A DNA stretch of 64,000 bases from Hygrocybe punicea (lineage: Eukaryota > Basidiomycota > Agaricomycetes > Agaricales > Hygrophoraceae): assembly GCA_963556145.1 (NCBI GenBank), contig OY744463.1, positions 4,092,001 through 4,156,000 on the forward strand. Reading direction: 5' to 3'. Positions 23,795-35,088 of the stretch are shown one piece after another. Every line of letters starts with the position of its first letter. Within the stretch, counting starts at the first letter, position 1. The notes beneath the pieces were generated by a model that saw only the letters and a list, made by a program, of their open reading frames with translations, ran no database searches and had not been told where the DNA came from. A program made the position numbers and the translations under genes.

Positions 23795-24029
23795 GTTTAA
23801 ACAGTACATTGGATAATGTCTGTTTAATCATCTGAATTTCTGCTGATGGTTTAAACCTGTATATTTAAACCTGTATGTTTAAACACATGGATTGGAGCAC
23901 AGAGAATGTCTGTTTAAGCATTTAAATCTGTGTAAATGGTTTAAACCTGCATGTTTAAACATGCTGATTGGAGCAGAGAGAATAAATGGAATCTTCATGA
24001 ATGTGTGTTTAAACAACATGTGTTTAAAC
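23795..24029. repeat. Right subterminal GTTTAAAC cluster of the KDZ element (7 copies)
   Basis: GTTTAAAC is found at 23795, 23849, 23877, 23939, 23953, 24007 and 24022, with diverged ATTTAAAC/GTTTAAT/GTTTAAG forms between them. It mirrors the left cluster at 13075-13124. Confidence 0.82.
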
Positions 24030-24087
24030 GGATTTTGCATTGTGATGTACATTGTTTAATCACAAGTCATATGGATTTACGCAAGGC

Positions 24088-26872
24088 ATAGAGCCACCTG
24101 GTGTCATATCCTATCTACTAAAAAATGAAAAGGTAGCAGGTCTGCATGGGCATCTAGGATGTCAGTGGCCGTGGTCGACAATGCGCCGGTGATCATCAGA
24201 GCCACCTTGCGTTGTATGCCCGCCAGTTTCCATGTCATCGCCGTACTCCCTCCATGTCGTCTATCCCCTGTTCCTTCTCTCTTCCGCATCGAGCCCACGA
24301 AGACCTCTGCAGCGTACAGCATTCTTGGGACTGCAATGGACAGGTAAAGCCATCTCATGATCTTCGCTGGTATTCCCCCTGATGTTTTGGAAAGTCTCCG
24401 GAACTCCAATAGCCAGTCCTGGCCTTTCTTGAGTGCCGCCGCTCCCTGTTCCTTCCATCGGAGCTTGCAGTCGATGTGCATGCCCAGGAACTTGATCGAT
24501 GTCTTGGGGTGTATAAGCCTTCCAGCAATGTTGAGCGGCGGTCCCGTCGTTGTGGTTCTTTTTCTTGGGTTGTCTGGGTCCACCCTCTGTCGCCGTGTCA
24601 GGTCGATCAGTTGGAATTTGTCGATGCCAAATTCGCAGTTGTGCTCCCTCGCCCACTCCAGAATACCGCCTGGCCTTGCCATTATGGACTCAAGCTTCGC
24701 ATGTGTTTCTTCAAAGCTCCGGCCCACCGCGAGCACATTCGAGTCATCGAGGTACAGTATACCATGTTCCCTGTTGCGTGGGATGGGGATGTCGAGTTGG
24801 TCCGAGTTGTAGAACAGGTAGCATGTCGGCGAGACTGGGCTTCCCTGGTCGAGTCCGTTATCTACATAAAATGGGTCTGAAGTGAATTCGTCAAAGGTCA
24901 GTGTGGTACGGCGTGCGGTGAGCGCTCTCTCCAGCCACTCAGTGATCTCTACTGGTATGCCGCGTTTTCGCATGTTATGCACCATGCGATCGATGGCTGT
25001 GCTCGGGAAGGCCCCCTTAACATCTAGTGAGAGGAGCGATACTACATTACCTTTACGCCATTCATCTTTGATTATCTTGCTCATGAATAGGATTGCGTCA
25101 GTCGTGCTGCGGCCGGCTCTCCCTCCGAAGTGGTTGTTGGGTAAAATCCTGGCCCTCTCACTCGTAACCGTGATGTCTTCGTTGACGCATGAATTCATCA
25201 GCCTTGCATATCCATCTGACAGTACTATAGGCCGCCATGCCCCAGGAATCATGTAGTCCAGCTTGCCCGGCTTTTTCAGTACAATCGTCTCCATGACAGC
25301 CCAATGCCCTGGGTATGTCCCCAACGCGAAGGTCGCTCTGAATATCAGGCCGAGGAAGGGGACCAGCATGTCTCCGGCATTCTTGAATATTGCGTTCGGT
25401 GGGGTATTGCGCTTGGTGCCCTTATACGGCTGCATGCGTTGTATGGCTCTGTGAATCTGTGCGTTGGTGATGGGTTGGAATTGCCATGCTGGTGGTGGGT
25501 ATTCGCGGTCTTCGGGGACTGATGAGGTGGCAGGTTTGCTGGGGAAGAAGCATTTGTAAAAGGCTTCGCTCTTGTCAGCATTGGTTGTCAGTTCGTGTCT
25601 TGCGTTCGTTGCGGTGTCCGTGACATGGAGTGTGGGCACCCTCGCCCTCCCTCCATCTGATGCGGGGCCTGTTACCAGTCGGCTTGCCGTCCATTGACTT
25701 GATGTGTCGATGCTCTCCAACCATTCCACCCAATGTGCTGCCTTAGCCGCCTGTATGTGTGTCGCATATCTGTGTTTGGCTTTTCTGTACGTCTCGTGAA
25801 TAGGGTGTCCCTCCACATGTCTATGCCGGTATGATTTGTTGCCAAGGTTGCGGATTTTCTTCCGTTCTGCCCTCAGGTCCTGATTCCACCATCATTTGCT
25901 GTAGGGTGTTAGTTTGGTTATAGGGACGCATTTCATTACCATGTTCCAGACTGCTCCTTCCAGTTCTCCTAGCGCCCGGTGAAAAGAGTCGCTTGACGTG
26001 AGTTCTGCTGGAGCCGGCAGGGCGTCCAGGTTGACCTTGAGTGAGTCTCTAAACTCTTTCCAGTCCACCGCGCGAAAGTTTGGGCGTTGTGATTGCGAGC
26101 TGGACAGGGCGGTTAGGTCGAGTGCTGTAGCTACCGGGAAGTGGTCGGTTTTGGCGGGTCTGTCGCCTGGCCTTGTGTCGCATAGTGCTACGTGATCAAT
26201 TATGGTGCTAGAACAGAACACGTTGTCGACTTGAGTCATGTTGCCTGTCGACATGGATTGCAGGGTTGGTATGCCTTCTGGTAGCGCCATTCTCATGTCG
26301 TACCAGGCCAGGAGGTCTAGCAGAGGTCCCGCTGCGTCGAGGTTGGCGTTAGTGAAGAGATGATTATTACGTTCTTCGTCCCAGAGCAGGTGGTGGCGAT
26401 TGAAGTCCCCTGCCAGGATGTAATGAACAGGGGTCTGGGCTGGGGCTCGAGCTGTTGCGCTGCCAAGGTATCGTCGCAGTGTTGATATGTTGTTGTTGTT
26501 GTTGCAGTCATTGTACATGTTGATGATTCTGATGATTCCAAAATCACCTTTTATCTCTGCTGCCATGATATCCGGTGAGTCGATCAGTATCGGGGACCAC
26601 GAGCCAGATCGTAGCCGTCTGTTGACTAGCATTATTGATCGAGTGTGGCGGGTTGCATGCATGTCATGGTGTCGCGGGGGATATATCACTGTGTAGTAAG
26701 CATTGGCTCTCGAGAGCCCCTTGAAATCAAAGTATGGTTCCTGTATAAGAATAAAGTCGTAGTTAGTTTTGATTGAATCTAGCATGTCATGCTGGGCTAT
26801 GAGCGATTTGTTGACGTTCTGCTGCCATAAGGTCAGTGGTTTCGGTAAGTTGGGAGTGGGGGTGGAGGTCAT
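24088..26872 (-). pseudogene. LINE ORF2, 5' part: APE-type endonuclease and reverse transcriptase
   Basis: The ATG at 26872 overlaps the ORF1 stop (ATGA). Residues 1-230 form an APE-like endonuclease: LWQQNVNKS, LIQEPYFDFKG, LAGDFNRHH and KTDHFPVATALDL. A TGA at 25892-25894 (PYSK then stop then WWNQDL) breaks the frame at a place where Arg is expected. The reverse transcriptase from 25816 has LKKPGKLDYMIPGAWRPI, SLDVKGAFPS, GLDQGSPVSP and the YLDD box (about 24744-24755). A second TGA sits at 24104-24106 (VDRI then stop then HQVAL). The KDZ element interrupts just after this, and the RNase H part lies at 11843-13016. The domain order endonuclease, RT, RNase H fits the Tad1/I group. Confidence 0.9.
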
Positions 26873-28569
26873 GCGTAAAGTTCCTCCGTCGAGGGTGAGT
26901 GGATGGGGTGTTGTTGTTGTTGGTGTTGGTGAAGACGTTGAGGTTGGGACGGGCGCGGTGTGATTGTTCGTGGGGCAGTAGTTGTCGTGTCTGGGTGGGT
27001 GGATGTCTGTGTCATGATGTGGGTGGGGCCTTCCAGCGGTTCGTCAGCCCACCATCCTCCGGAGGTGGGTGGCGCCAGTCTATCTGTCCAGTAGGTGTGT
27101 AGTGTTTGTTGGGCAGACTGTAGGACCGCCCTTTGGTTGCGTTGGTCATTAGCTGGTGCTGGCACCGTTCGTTGCTGTCTGGCTCCTGTGTAGCCTGTGT
27201 AGCCTGTGTAGCCTGTGTAGCCTCCGCTGCGGGGCCCCTGATTGTCCCGTCCTTCTCTGCTCTGCTCGTACCGTTCGTCCATGTGTGGTGCGTTGTTCGT
27301 GGGCGCGTCGTTTCTCCATGCTGTGTCGAAGGTGTTCCGCGTAGGGTCTATATCTAATCTGCCCCATGTGCTGGGGTCATTGGTTGGGAAAAGTCTGTAC
27401 TTAGTGTCTGGGTCGCGATCGCGCACCCATTGGAGGCGTTCCCTGAAAACCTGGCATTCCCGATCCACAGCACCGTGCCCGCATTCTTGACAGTTGGCGC
27501 ATTTCATCTCCCCGGTGCCGCAGAGTTGGTCTGCTGCGCGGTGGAACCCTGCACAGCGGGCGCATACATCGTGGATGGATTTGCACTCTTTCGCGATGTG
27601 GCCGAATTTCTGGCACTTCATGCACCTCCGTGGGTCCATCAGCGCTTTCTTCATCCTGCATTGCTTGCCCTCTATGAAAATGCCATATTCCAATGCATGG
27701 TTCGCAGCCTCTCTCGTGCTGAAACCCACTGTCAAAAATGCGAAGCGCTGCCCCTCTCGACGAAGGTGGGTCGGCTTGATCCAACGTGCCTCCTATATCA
27801 ACATCCTGGAAAGGGAGCTGGCTTGCTCCACCCGTTCGATTGCCGCTTGGTCATTTGGGTCAAAGGAGGTAGGGACGTGCTTGGCTATTACTTGGTATGT
27901 TCTCGAGCTCCCTGTCAATGTGCCTCCGAATTGCGCCATAAACGCGTGCATTACATCTTTGGCTCTTAGATAGTTCGCCGCCTGCGTGGAATTGAGTGTG
28001 TATATTATCGTTCCATATTGAGTTCTGCACGCTCCTGCGAAGGCCATGCCATTGGGTTTGTCTGCCGCCCTCACGCCCATCAGGTCAAGGGCCAAGGTCG
28101 CCTTCTCCACCAGCTCTTTCTCGGAGAGGCTTGCCAGCGCGTCATCTTGTGCGTCGGGGAGTTTCTGTACCACGATCTGTCTGTCCAATGCATTCCCCTT
28201 CGCTATCGGCGCTGCATGTTCCGGTGGGATCTGTGTGGCGGTTCTTGCAACCGACGCGAAAGTGGGTGTGCCGTTATTACTGGGTCGTTCCCGGTTGGAG
28301 GTCGCTTCTGCCGCCTCGAGCGCGCTCTTAGTGCGGGTTGTAAGTTCGTTCAAATTAGCGCGGAGGTTGTCCAATGTGTTCGTCAATAGGGTTGTCGCCC
28401 CCCGTAGCGCTTCCTCCTGCTTTTCACTAGCTTGTGTTGCTGCCGCGATCATTTCAGCTGCCATAATCAGCTTGGGGTGTATGAGCTCATCTATCTTCTT
28501 GTCCATTTTCACTACCGTCTCGTTGGCCATCGCATCCAGGCCTATCTCTTCTAGGATGAACGCTAAGGC
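26869..28569 (-). pseudogene. LINE ORF1 (gag-like, zinc knuckles), 3' part
   Basis: The frame continues from the hAT insertion at 28578 (RALAFILEEIGLDAMANETV). A helical and coiled region precedes a Pro/Ala linker, then three cysteine motifs: CMKCQKFGHIAKEC, CARCAGFHRAADQLC and CANCQECGHGAVDREC. A TAG at 27793-27795 interrupts before WIKPTHLRREGQRF. Four tandem GYTG units lie near 27186-27230. The end STEELYA then stop overlaps the ORF2 start as GCATGACC. The protein would coat LINE RNA. Confidence 0.88.
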
Positions 28570-28577
28570 CCTGAGGG

Positions 28578-31500
28578 TAGGGTATAACACGGGTAACCCC
28601 CGGGTCACTTTTTAGAACACCGGACCCGAACCCTTTGAAACCGCACCCGGAACGGGTCTCAACCCGAACCTTACCCGTTTAGCATGGGTTCTCAAGGTAA
28701 CCGGTTCCAATTCGGTAACCGCATCAAACTCGGTAACTGCAGACATTACCGCGGGTTTTCATTGCAAGACGGGGGGCGGGACAATATATCTATGCTACAG
28801 GGGGGGGTTCTTCGGTCTCTTCAACATCAGACTCAGCCCGTTTCCTCTTCTTCTCCCTGACTGCTGCCAGTAGATCCGCCATCTCCACAAGGCCTTTGCG
28901 GCACCAGTCGCCGAGGCAGAGGTTAGCACGAATGGATGCAGGGGTGAGTCGGTTTCGCGTGAAATTGAGAAGACCACGACCCTGTGAAAAAACTCGCTCA
29001 ACCGCCGTTGATGTGGCAGGGGCGCTGAGATAGTCGAGAGCCATCCTAGATAAGTTAGGGTAAATGAAACGATTGTCATACCACCATGCAAGTGGGTCTT
29101 TGACATTCTCAACCGGATGACGCAAGTATTCCTCATACTCATCCCGAGCCCTTGCGACATTCTTAACAGAGATATTGCTGAAATCGTTATCACCGCCAGA
29201 GCCCTGACATCGTCACACATTAGCCTTGACCGATAAAATGGTGACAAACATACATCACCGGTCTCGGATGCTGAGTTGGGATCACCAACGTTCTTCAAAT
29301 AATTGCGGTTGAACTCGTCTCGAACTAAGTTTTTGGCAGTCTCGATCCACTCCTCCTCCCACTCTTGCTGACGGAAATACTCGAGCTTTAGACCAGGATG
29401 AAGCACTGAGAAGGAAATTGTAGTCAGCAGTAAAGAAACAGGCCAAACACTCACCCATAGAGATCCTGTAGACGCTGGAAAGATCTGTGAGAGAGTAGTA
29501 CCGATTGATCTTCTTGCGAGCCAACTTCATGGCAGCGAGGATTGCCGGATGGTATGTTTTCCCCGTGTGTGCATTGAGATTACTTTCGAGCTTGTCTATG
29601 GCCGGAATCACAGCAGCAACGCTAGCTACATCACTTGAGAAGAATATTGTCGCCTTTTTGTAAAGCTGTATACCATTAGAGTACATCGCTACATAGATAA
29701 GATAAATGCCTCACCTCGAGGACGGCCACGAGATCCTGAATGATTGCCCAATCATCGTCCACAAGCTCATATTTGCGCAGCTTAAGTGCCTTGTCGGCAG
29801 TGATAGCGTCAATGGCAATGCGATACCTCAGGGCAAAGCACATCATATCATATGTCGAGTTCCAGCGTGTGACGACATCACGTGGAATGAGATTGGGTTT
29901 GAGCCCTTTGGCGGTGCAGATGGATCGCCAGGCCGGAAGAGCGATGGTAGTTGAATGAATGATAGCGAAGGACAGGTTCCGGATCTGCTGGGCGTTAGTG
30001 ATGTCCTTGTTGGAAATGCAGGTAACATACCTTGGTAACGGTTTCACGGACTGCAGCCATGTCCTCCAACAACTGTTCACGCTCGCGCTCAGTCAATTCC
30101 TGCAACTCATCCACCCCATCATCGTCTTCGTCTTCGCGGATTTCATCAGATTCTCCTTCCTCGTCCTCATTCACGGCTGCGTAGACATCAAGAACATCAA
30201 CATCTTCACCCTCCTCATCAGAAGCCAGAGGCGATGCGGCACCCAGGCCCGCGTTGAAAGGTTTGATGAGTGTTTTGGCCGAAAGTTGCACTGTATGGTT
30301 AAAACAGCGAACTCGATTGTACTCCTCGAAAGAGTTGGCTTTGGCAGCAAGACAGGTGGTCTGCTTGTCGTTGCAGGAGGCATTGTCGCCGTTGAATGTC
30401 AGGATCTAGCAATGATAAATCAGCGGGTTAGCAGAAAGTTCATCTATTGCTCGTACTTTGTTCTCCAACCCAAAACGAACCAACATATTGTGGAATTCCC
30501 GTGCCAATGTCACTCCAGTGTGAGACTCAGGCACCTCGACGGTGTCCAACAGAAATCCGAGCATGTGGCCTTGATGCTCAAGGTGGACGGTCCACGCAAC
30601 GAAAGCACGGTGATTCGGTGACGTCCAGGCATCGGTGGCAAAATGCAAGCGTCCAGGGTGGTCCTGTTTGAGAAATTCGTGAGCTGCGATATGTCTGAAC
30701 GGATGTTTTACCTGTAGTAATTTGGCAACGCAATCTTTGCACCTCTCGAAAGCAGCCTTGACATCGCGTGCGACAGTGATCGGTGAGGGAAGCTCGAGCT
30801 TGGGTCGACCAGCCGTAAGGAGTTCCTGGAGTTCAGGGTCATTCACAATGTTTGCAGGACGCCTGCTCTCCGTGACCCACTTGACGAGATGAGCACTAAA
30901 GAGGAAATTGTTAGATACCCATATGCCACAAATATAACGTACCGTGCTTCAGCATTCGTGTGAGAGCGATGAGAGACGTTCACAGGCTTCTGGCCTTGTC
31001 TGGCAAACGAGGCGAAGATGGAACCGTTCGAGGACGTTTCCTTTGCACCCAGAGTGGAAACATTCTGGACAGCCTCTAGACCCCAGCACCTTTCGGCGTG
31101 ATGTCTGAGGTTTCCGGTGGAGGACTTGTCCTTCTTGTCCTGATAACGCCGTACGCCTCCACCACCTTTACAGACCCGGGCTGCGCAGCGGAACCAATGG
31201 TAGAGACGTTTCTGGTCGTCGTATTTGATGGTGACATCGGTTTTGAAGAATTGATAGATTGGCGAGCGCCATGTTAGTTTTGCTTTAGCTGAATCCGAAG
31301 CTCGTAAGACTCTAATCAGCAGAAGGTGAGCACTTACCGAGTTCTTCTTCCGGGCTATCGGGCTTCTCACTGTCAGACTTCTCAGTATCGGAATCGACCT
31401 CGATCGGATCATCGGGAGGCTGGGATGTGGTAGACAAGATCGAGTGAGTTGAGGGAGTCCTGTGAAGCGAAGTAGTAGTAACGCTCTTTTGAGCGCGTTT

Positions 31501-31937
31501 AGCAGACGTGGATTCGGAAGGGGTCTTTTTGGCGGTGGGCATGGTGGGTAAGAGATATGGGAGAGAGAAAAAGGAGGAGACTTTATACGCACAGAGATTG
31601 GACTGATCCGCAGATCAAAAAAAATACTGCCTGATGGATCCATGAGTGTGTTGCAACGACTAACAACATCGAAGCGAATACTGAACGGGATTTGCAGACG
31701 GGATTTCGAGAAGTGGGAGGGCAGCATGGTCGACGATGCTGAATGAATTGGACCCATCAACGGAGAGCAATGAAACACGGGGAATTGTCGAAGTCAGGCG
31801 TGGGAACCCGTGAAACCCGGAGAACCGCGATTTCGGGTACGGTATTGCCTGGGGTGCTGAATCGGCAACCCATACCCGGAACCGCGGCACCCATTATAGG
31901 GAACCCTCGGGTAAACCCGAACCCATGTTATACCCTA
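28578..31937 (-). mobile_element. hAT transposon of 3360 bp inserted in LINE ORF1, apparently autonomous
   Basis: The termini are TAGGGTATAACACGGGT (28578) and the inverse of TAGGGTATAACATGGGT (ending 31937). A perfect 8-bp duplication CCTGAGGG lies at 28570-28577 and 31938-31945. Excising the element with one copy restores the LINE ORF1 frame (AVNTLR then ALAFILEE). Subterminal CCCGAACC/ACCCG repeats are dense at both ends. A spliced hAT transposase gene occupies the minus strand. Confidence 0.95.
28795..31542 (-). CDS. hAT transposase with BED-like zinc finger and C-terminal dimerisation domain
   Basis: The start MPTAKKTPSESTS at 31542 begins a Ser/Thr and acidic N-terminal exon to about 31341 (GTAAGT donor). 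The next exon has a BED-like finger region (WRSPIYQFFKTD, YHWFRCAARVC, STGNLRHHAERC). The core shows RLHFATDAWTSPNHRAFVAW (first Asp, about 30640) and FNGDNASCND (second Asp, about 30390). The last exons carry LPRNVVTRWNS-like RDVVTRWNSTYDM and the hAT dimerisation motif PLAWWYDNRFIYPNLSRMAL...TAVERVFSQGRGLLNFTRNRL (Glu of the triad). Seven or eight short introns are needed. I see no in-frame stop in the traced exons, so this is the best candidate in the window for a working DNA-transposon enzyme. It may also act on smaller elements with matching ends. Confidence 0.85.
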
Positions 31938-31945
31938 CCTGAGGG

Positions 31946-32189
31946 TGTTGACTGCAGGCCTCGGCAGCTTGGCTATACCCGCTGCCGCCTGTAGCAACAC
32001 ATACGCCAGTCTCTGCGTGGTGACCTTTTCTCCTTGTGTGATGTACGCGTCTCGTATCAGGGCTGCCCTGGCATCTTTCACATTCAGCACGTCAGTGAGG
32101 ACACTTGTGGCATCAGCCAACTCATCCCTGGTTAGTCTGGTCACGTGTTTGTCTAGATTACCTCCCGAAGCCCGGTTTTTCGAAGTCAT
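31946..32189 (-). pseudogene. LINE ORF1, N-terminal part
   Basis: The ATG at 32189 starts MTSKNRASGGNLDKHVTRL and runs helical to AVNTLR at the hAT insertion (31937). The remainder is at 26869-28569. The sequence 32190-32339 is the LINE 5' UTR. Confidence 0.85.
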
Positions 32190-32639
32190 AGTTTATAAAG
32201 TGTCTTAAAGGTCTATCAGATATAGACTAAGCTATCGTAGTGCTCGTTTTATTGTATATGGGAGGAGTGGAGCTGCCGCTCAGGTTGCCTTTGTCGGGGT
32301 CCTGGTCGGGGTGCCATGCGGTGTGTTGCCAAGAGAGTCCTTGTCAACTCTTGATTTGTCAATACCGCCCTCATCTTCTCCCCTCAAATTGTTACCTGCT
32401 TTGCCCCTGCTGCTCATCATCCATGAACTTGACCTGCTACCATTCACCCCAGACCCACAGACAACAGACAATCTGCCCCCAATATCTCTACATGTCTGTT
32501 TGCTATCCCCGCCTATGTTGATTCTGCCCTGTTTGATCAAATCTCCCACACCCACTCTTCACACCACCCAACTGCCATCACCATCCACACCTGCCTCAGT
32601 CCACATGCCTACACTGTCCAGGGGCTGGGCCAGGCCAGG

Positions 32640-33609
32640 GCCAGGCTGTTTTTGACTGACCCTGACCCTGACCCTCTAGGGCCAGGCCATCTCAGGCTGG
32701 CCCTGGCTCTGCTTGGCCCCAACTCCCTCGGCCATAAAGGCATATTCTCCATCCACGCCCGGCTACTTGACCATTTCTGGTGGCCGCACCTTGACCACAA
32801 TGTTAAGTGGTACGTCCAGTCTTGCCATCAGTGCCAAGTACGGCAAATGCATTATCACCACAATCCGCCAACTGTCGCTACACCGGCCTCACTCTTCCGC
32901 AAAGCATACGTTGACATGATGTTTATGCCCCGATCCAGCGGCTACCAATACATTGTCCAAGCCCATTGCTCCCTGTCCGCTTACCCAGAGTTTCGAATGC
33001 TACACTGTGAGACTGGTTCGACCTTCGGCACGTTCCTGTTCGAAGATATCTTATGCCGTTGGGGTGCTCTCAAGGAAATTGTTACCGACAATGGCAAACC
33101 CTTTGTGGAAGCTCTCAACTACCTCGCAACCCGCTATGGTATCCGGCACATCCAAATTTCACCCTATAACTCACAAGTGAATGGACCCGTCGAGCGTCAT
33201 CACCTTGATGTCCAGGAGGCCATTATGAAAAGTTGTGATGGGGATGAAAAGAAATGGCATACTGTAACTCATTCCATATTTTGGGCCAAACGGGTACCAC
33301 ACACAAAAACCTCGGGCACTCATCTATTACATCGCACACAGAGTAGAGCTGCTTTTTCCGTTCGACTTTGCCGAAGCTACATACATGGCTCCAACACAAG
33401 ATGCGATGTCAATGACTGACCTCATAGTCATCCGCACCCGCCAACTTCGTAAATGAGAGGCCAACCTCAATTGGGTCAAAGAAAAACTCACCAAGTCTCG
33501 GCTCATGTTCGCCCGACAATTCAAAGAGAAATACGTGAACACAATCAAAACCTTTGATTTTGAACCTGGCAACCTCGTCCTTGTCTGAAACTCATGTATC
33601 AAAATGTCT
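32640..33609 (+). pseudogene. Ty3/gypsy integrase relic, 5' part
   Basis: The frame at 32652-33419 carries an HHCC zinc-binding motif (HKGIFSIHARLLDHFWWPH ... CHQCQ) and the DDE core: YVDMMFMP (Asp), IVTDNGKPFVEAL (Asp) and NGPVERHH (Glu). Downstream, around 33320, the coding frame shifts, and the shifted frame soon meets stops. The open frame starting at 32652 is only part of a polyprotein; reverse transcriptase upstream is absent or unrecognisable. The relic resumes at 34437 after a hAT-like insertion. The enzyme would insert retrotransposon cDNA. Confidence 0.82.
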
Positions 33610-33617
33610 CTCGATTG

Positions 33618-34436
33618 TAGTGATGGTACAGTTCGGTTCTGAACCTGGGTTCGAACCTGAACCTACATGAACCGAACCTAAGTTCAGTTCAAGGTTTGGG
33701 GTTATGCCTGAACCGAACCTTAGGTTCAGTTCAAGGTTCAGTCAAGGACGGAATCTTGTGAACCTGGTTCGAACTGGTTCGAACCTGAACCTAATCTTTC
33801 ACATATTAATCTAATTTCTGCTGAGTAGAGACTTAGTTTTGGTCCAACTATTTACTGACTTGAAATTTAAGCACCATTAATAATAGAATCTAGATTAGTT
33901 AGAGTTTATACGGTTGCAATTAGTGCTTCTGTAACATGAATATTTGCAAACTTAAATATATTTTAAAATGTAAAGTTGAAATTCAGCCTAGGATGCCATG
34001 TTGTGTGATTCAGTTATACTGATTGCAAGTTAAAATACAGCAAAACATTTGCAATGACCATCTGAACAGTTGTCCAGGATATTTCATGCTTACTGTGCTT
34101 CAGACACATCTAACACAAGATTCTATTTATTTATTCACAGTGAACATGGACACAGTACATGTAATTGAGGAGTCAAACCATTAGCACAACAACAATGTAG
34201 AGTGGTAGGAAATAAAGGAAAAATTTGGATTGAGAAAATTGATTAGCTAGCATACTTGTATTTTCACAGGTTCAGTTCAGGTTCAGCCTGACCCTGAACC
34301 TGAACTGAACCTATCCGAACCTGAACCAAAGGTTCAGTTCAAGGTTCAGCATATGAGCTGAACCAAACCTCAGGTTCAGTTCAAGGTTCAGATTTTTTTG
34401 GCCTGAACCAAACCAAACCAAACTTGACCATCACTA
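33618..34436. mobile_element. hAT-like non-autonomous element, TAGTGATGGT family (819 bp)
   Basis: Starts TAGTGATGGTACAGTTCGG and ends ...TTGACCATCACTA. Flanked by CTCGATTG (33610-33617) and CTCGATGG (34437-34444), an 8-bp duplication with one mismatch. It contains many GGTTCAGTTCAAGGTTCAG repeats at both ends in opposite orientation and an AT-rich interior without ORFs. Confidence 0.85.
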
Positions 34437-34706
34437 CTCGATGGAAAAGCAAAGCTGTGATACTTCAGGCCCATGATTGTCATCAGGAAAACTCACGGTG
34501 GATCCTACATACTAGCCAAACTCGACGGTGCAGTTTCTAGATCCCGATTTGTCACTTTCCAAGTTGTACCCTACCACACCTGCTCGAAAATATTGATACC
34601 GTTGGACAATTTCTTGCAATACCCTGATGCCGATGGTACTGACTCAAGTGATCTTGATGATCCGATGTACCTGCCCACCATAGACTCCTCACCCGATGAT
34701 GATTAG
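34437..34706 (+). pseudogene. Ty3/gypsy integrase relic, C-terminal part
   Basis: After the insertion the polyprotein tail resumes (motifs GPMIVIRKTHGGSYILAKLDG, VTFQVVPYHT) and ends in an acidic tail at 34706. This GSYILAELDG-type block follows integrase in many basidiomycete gypsy elements. Confidence 0.7.
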
Positions 34707-35088
34707 GCATTTCCTTTATTTCTGTCCTTGTTATACCTCCATTTTATTTAGTTCTTCTTAGTTTTCTAACAATATGACAAATGATGTGAACAGTCCCATG
34801 TCTTTGGGAGCCATTGGCTTTCCTTAGCTGGGTGAACAAGCTGAAAATTTCTTTTGTTATGTACAAGATTTATTTATTTATTTACATGGACACATTTTTT
34901 TTACATTTTTAGAGGTGGCCGGTCTCGAAATCATGTTTCATCGCCACCAACATTGCCAATACCTGCTCGTGATCCACACAAAGCCTATTGCTGGCCAAAC
35001 TGGATTAGATGCTTATTTACCTCAGCACCCAGGGTCCCCAACTCCTCCGTCAGCACCGCAAGTCACGCGGAAACACTCCCAAAACTTT
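34707..35088. other. No gene seen; AT-rich spacer with T-runs
   Basis: Contains TTTATTTATTTATTTAC at about 34866-34886 and no recognisable coding sequence. Confidence 0.4.

Larger units (their letters stand above)
13024..24080 (+). mobile_element. KDZ-superfamily DNA transposon with passenger genes (11,057 bp), inserted in LINE ORF2
   Basis: The element is flanked by GCAAGGC at 13017-13023 and 24081-24087. The ends form an imperfect inverted repeat of about 60 bp. CAATGTAC lies exactly 26 bp in from each end (13050-13057; inverse at 24047-24054), followed by ATGCAAA and GTTTAAACA on both sides. It splits the LINE between DILDAHADLL...HQVAL and LATLPPTHPL. It encodes a KDZ transposase on the plus strand (19831-23778) and two conserved-looking passenger genes on the minus strand (13387-15562 and 15978-18257), arranged divergently around a repeat-rich control-like region. 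Confidence 0.88.
11588..32339 (-). mobile_element. Tad1/I-type LINE retrotransposon, complete from 5' UTR to A-rich tail, carrying two nested transposons
   Basis: The element lies between two copies of CTTGTCAACTCTT (11575-11587 and 32340-32352), a 13-bp target duplication of the length LINEs make. The 3' end (left) is an A-rich tail of (A)nT units at 11588-11614, and the 5' UTR is 32339-32190. ORF1 (zinc knuckles) and ORF2 (endonuclease, reverse transcriptase, RNase H, zinc motif) follow in the normal order. Removing the KDZ element (13024-24080) and the hAT element (28578-31937 with one duplication copy) leaves about 6.3 kb, a full-length size. Several in-frame stops show it is dead. Confidence 0.93.

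Noticed and set aside
27130..27240. Short direct repeat CCTGTGTAG x4 as a possible regulatory repeat
   Set aside because: It is the in-frame GYTG coding repeat of LINE ORF1.
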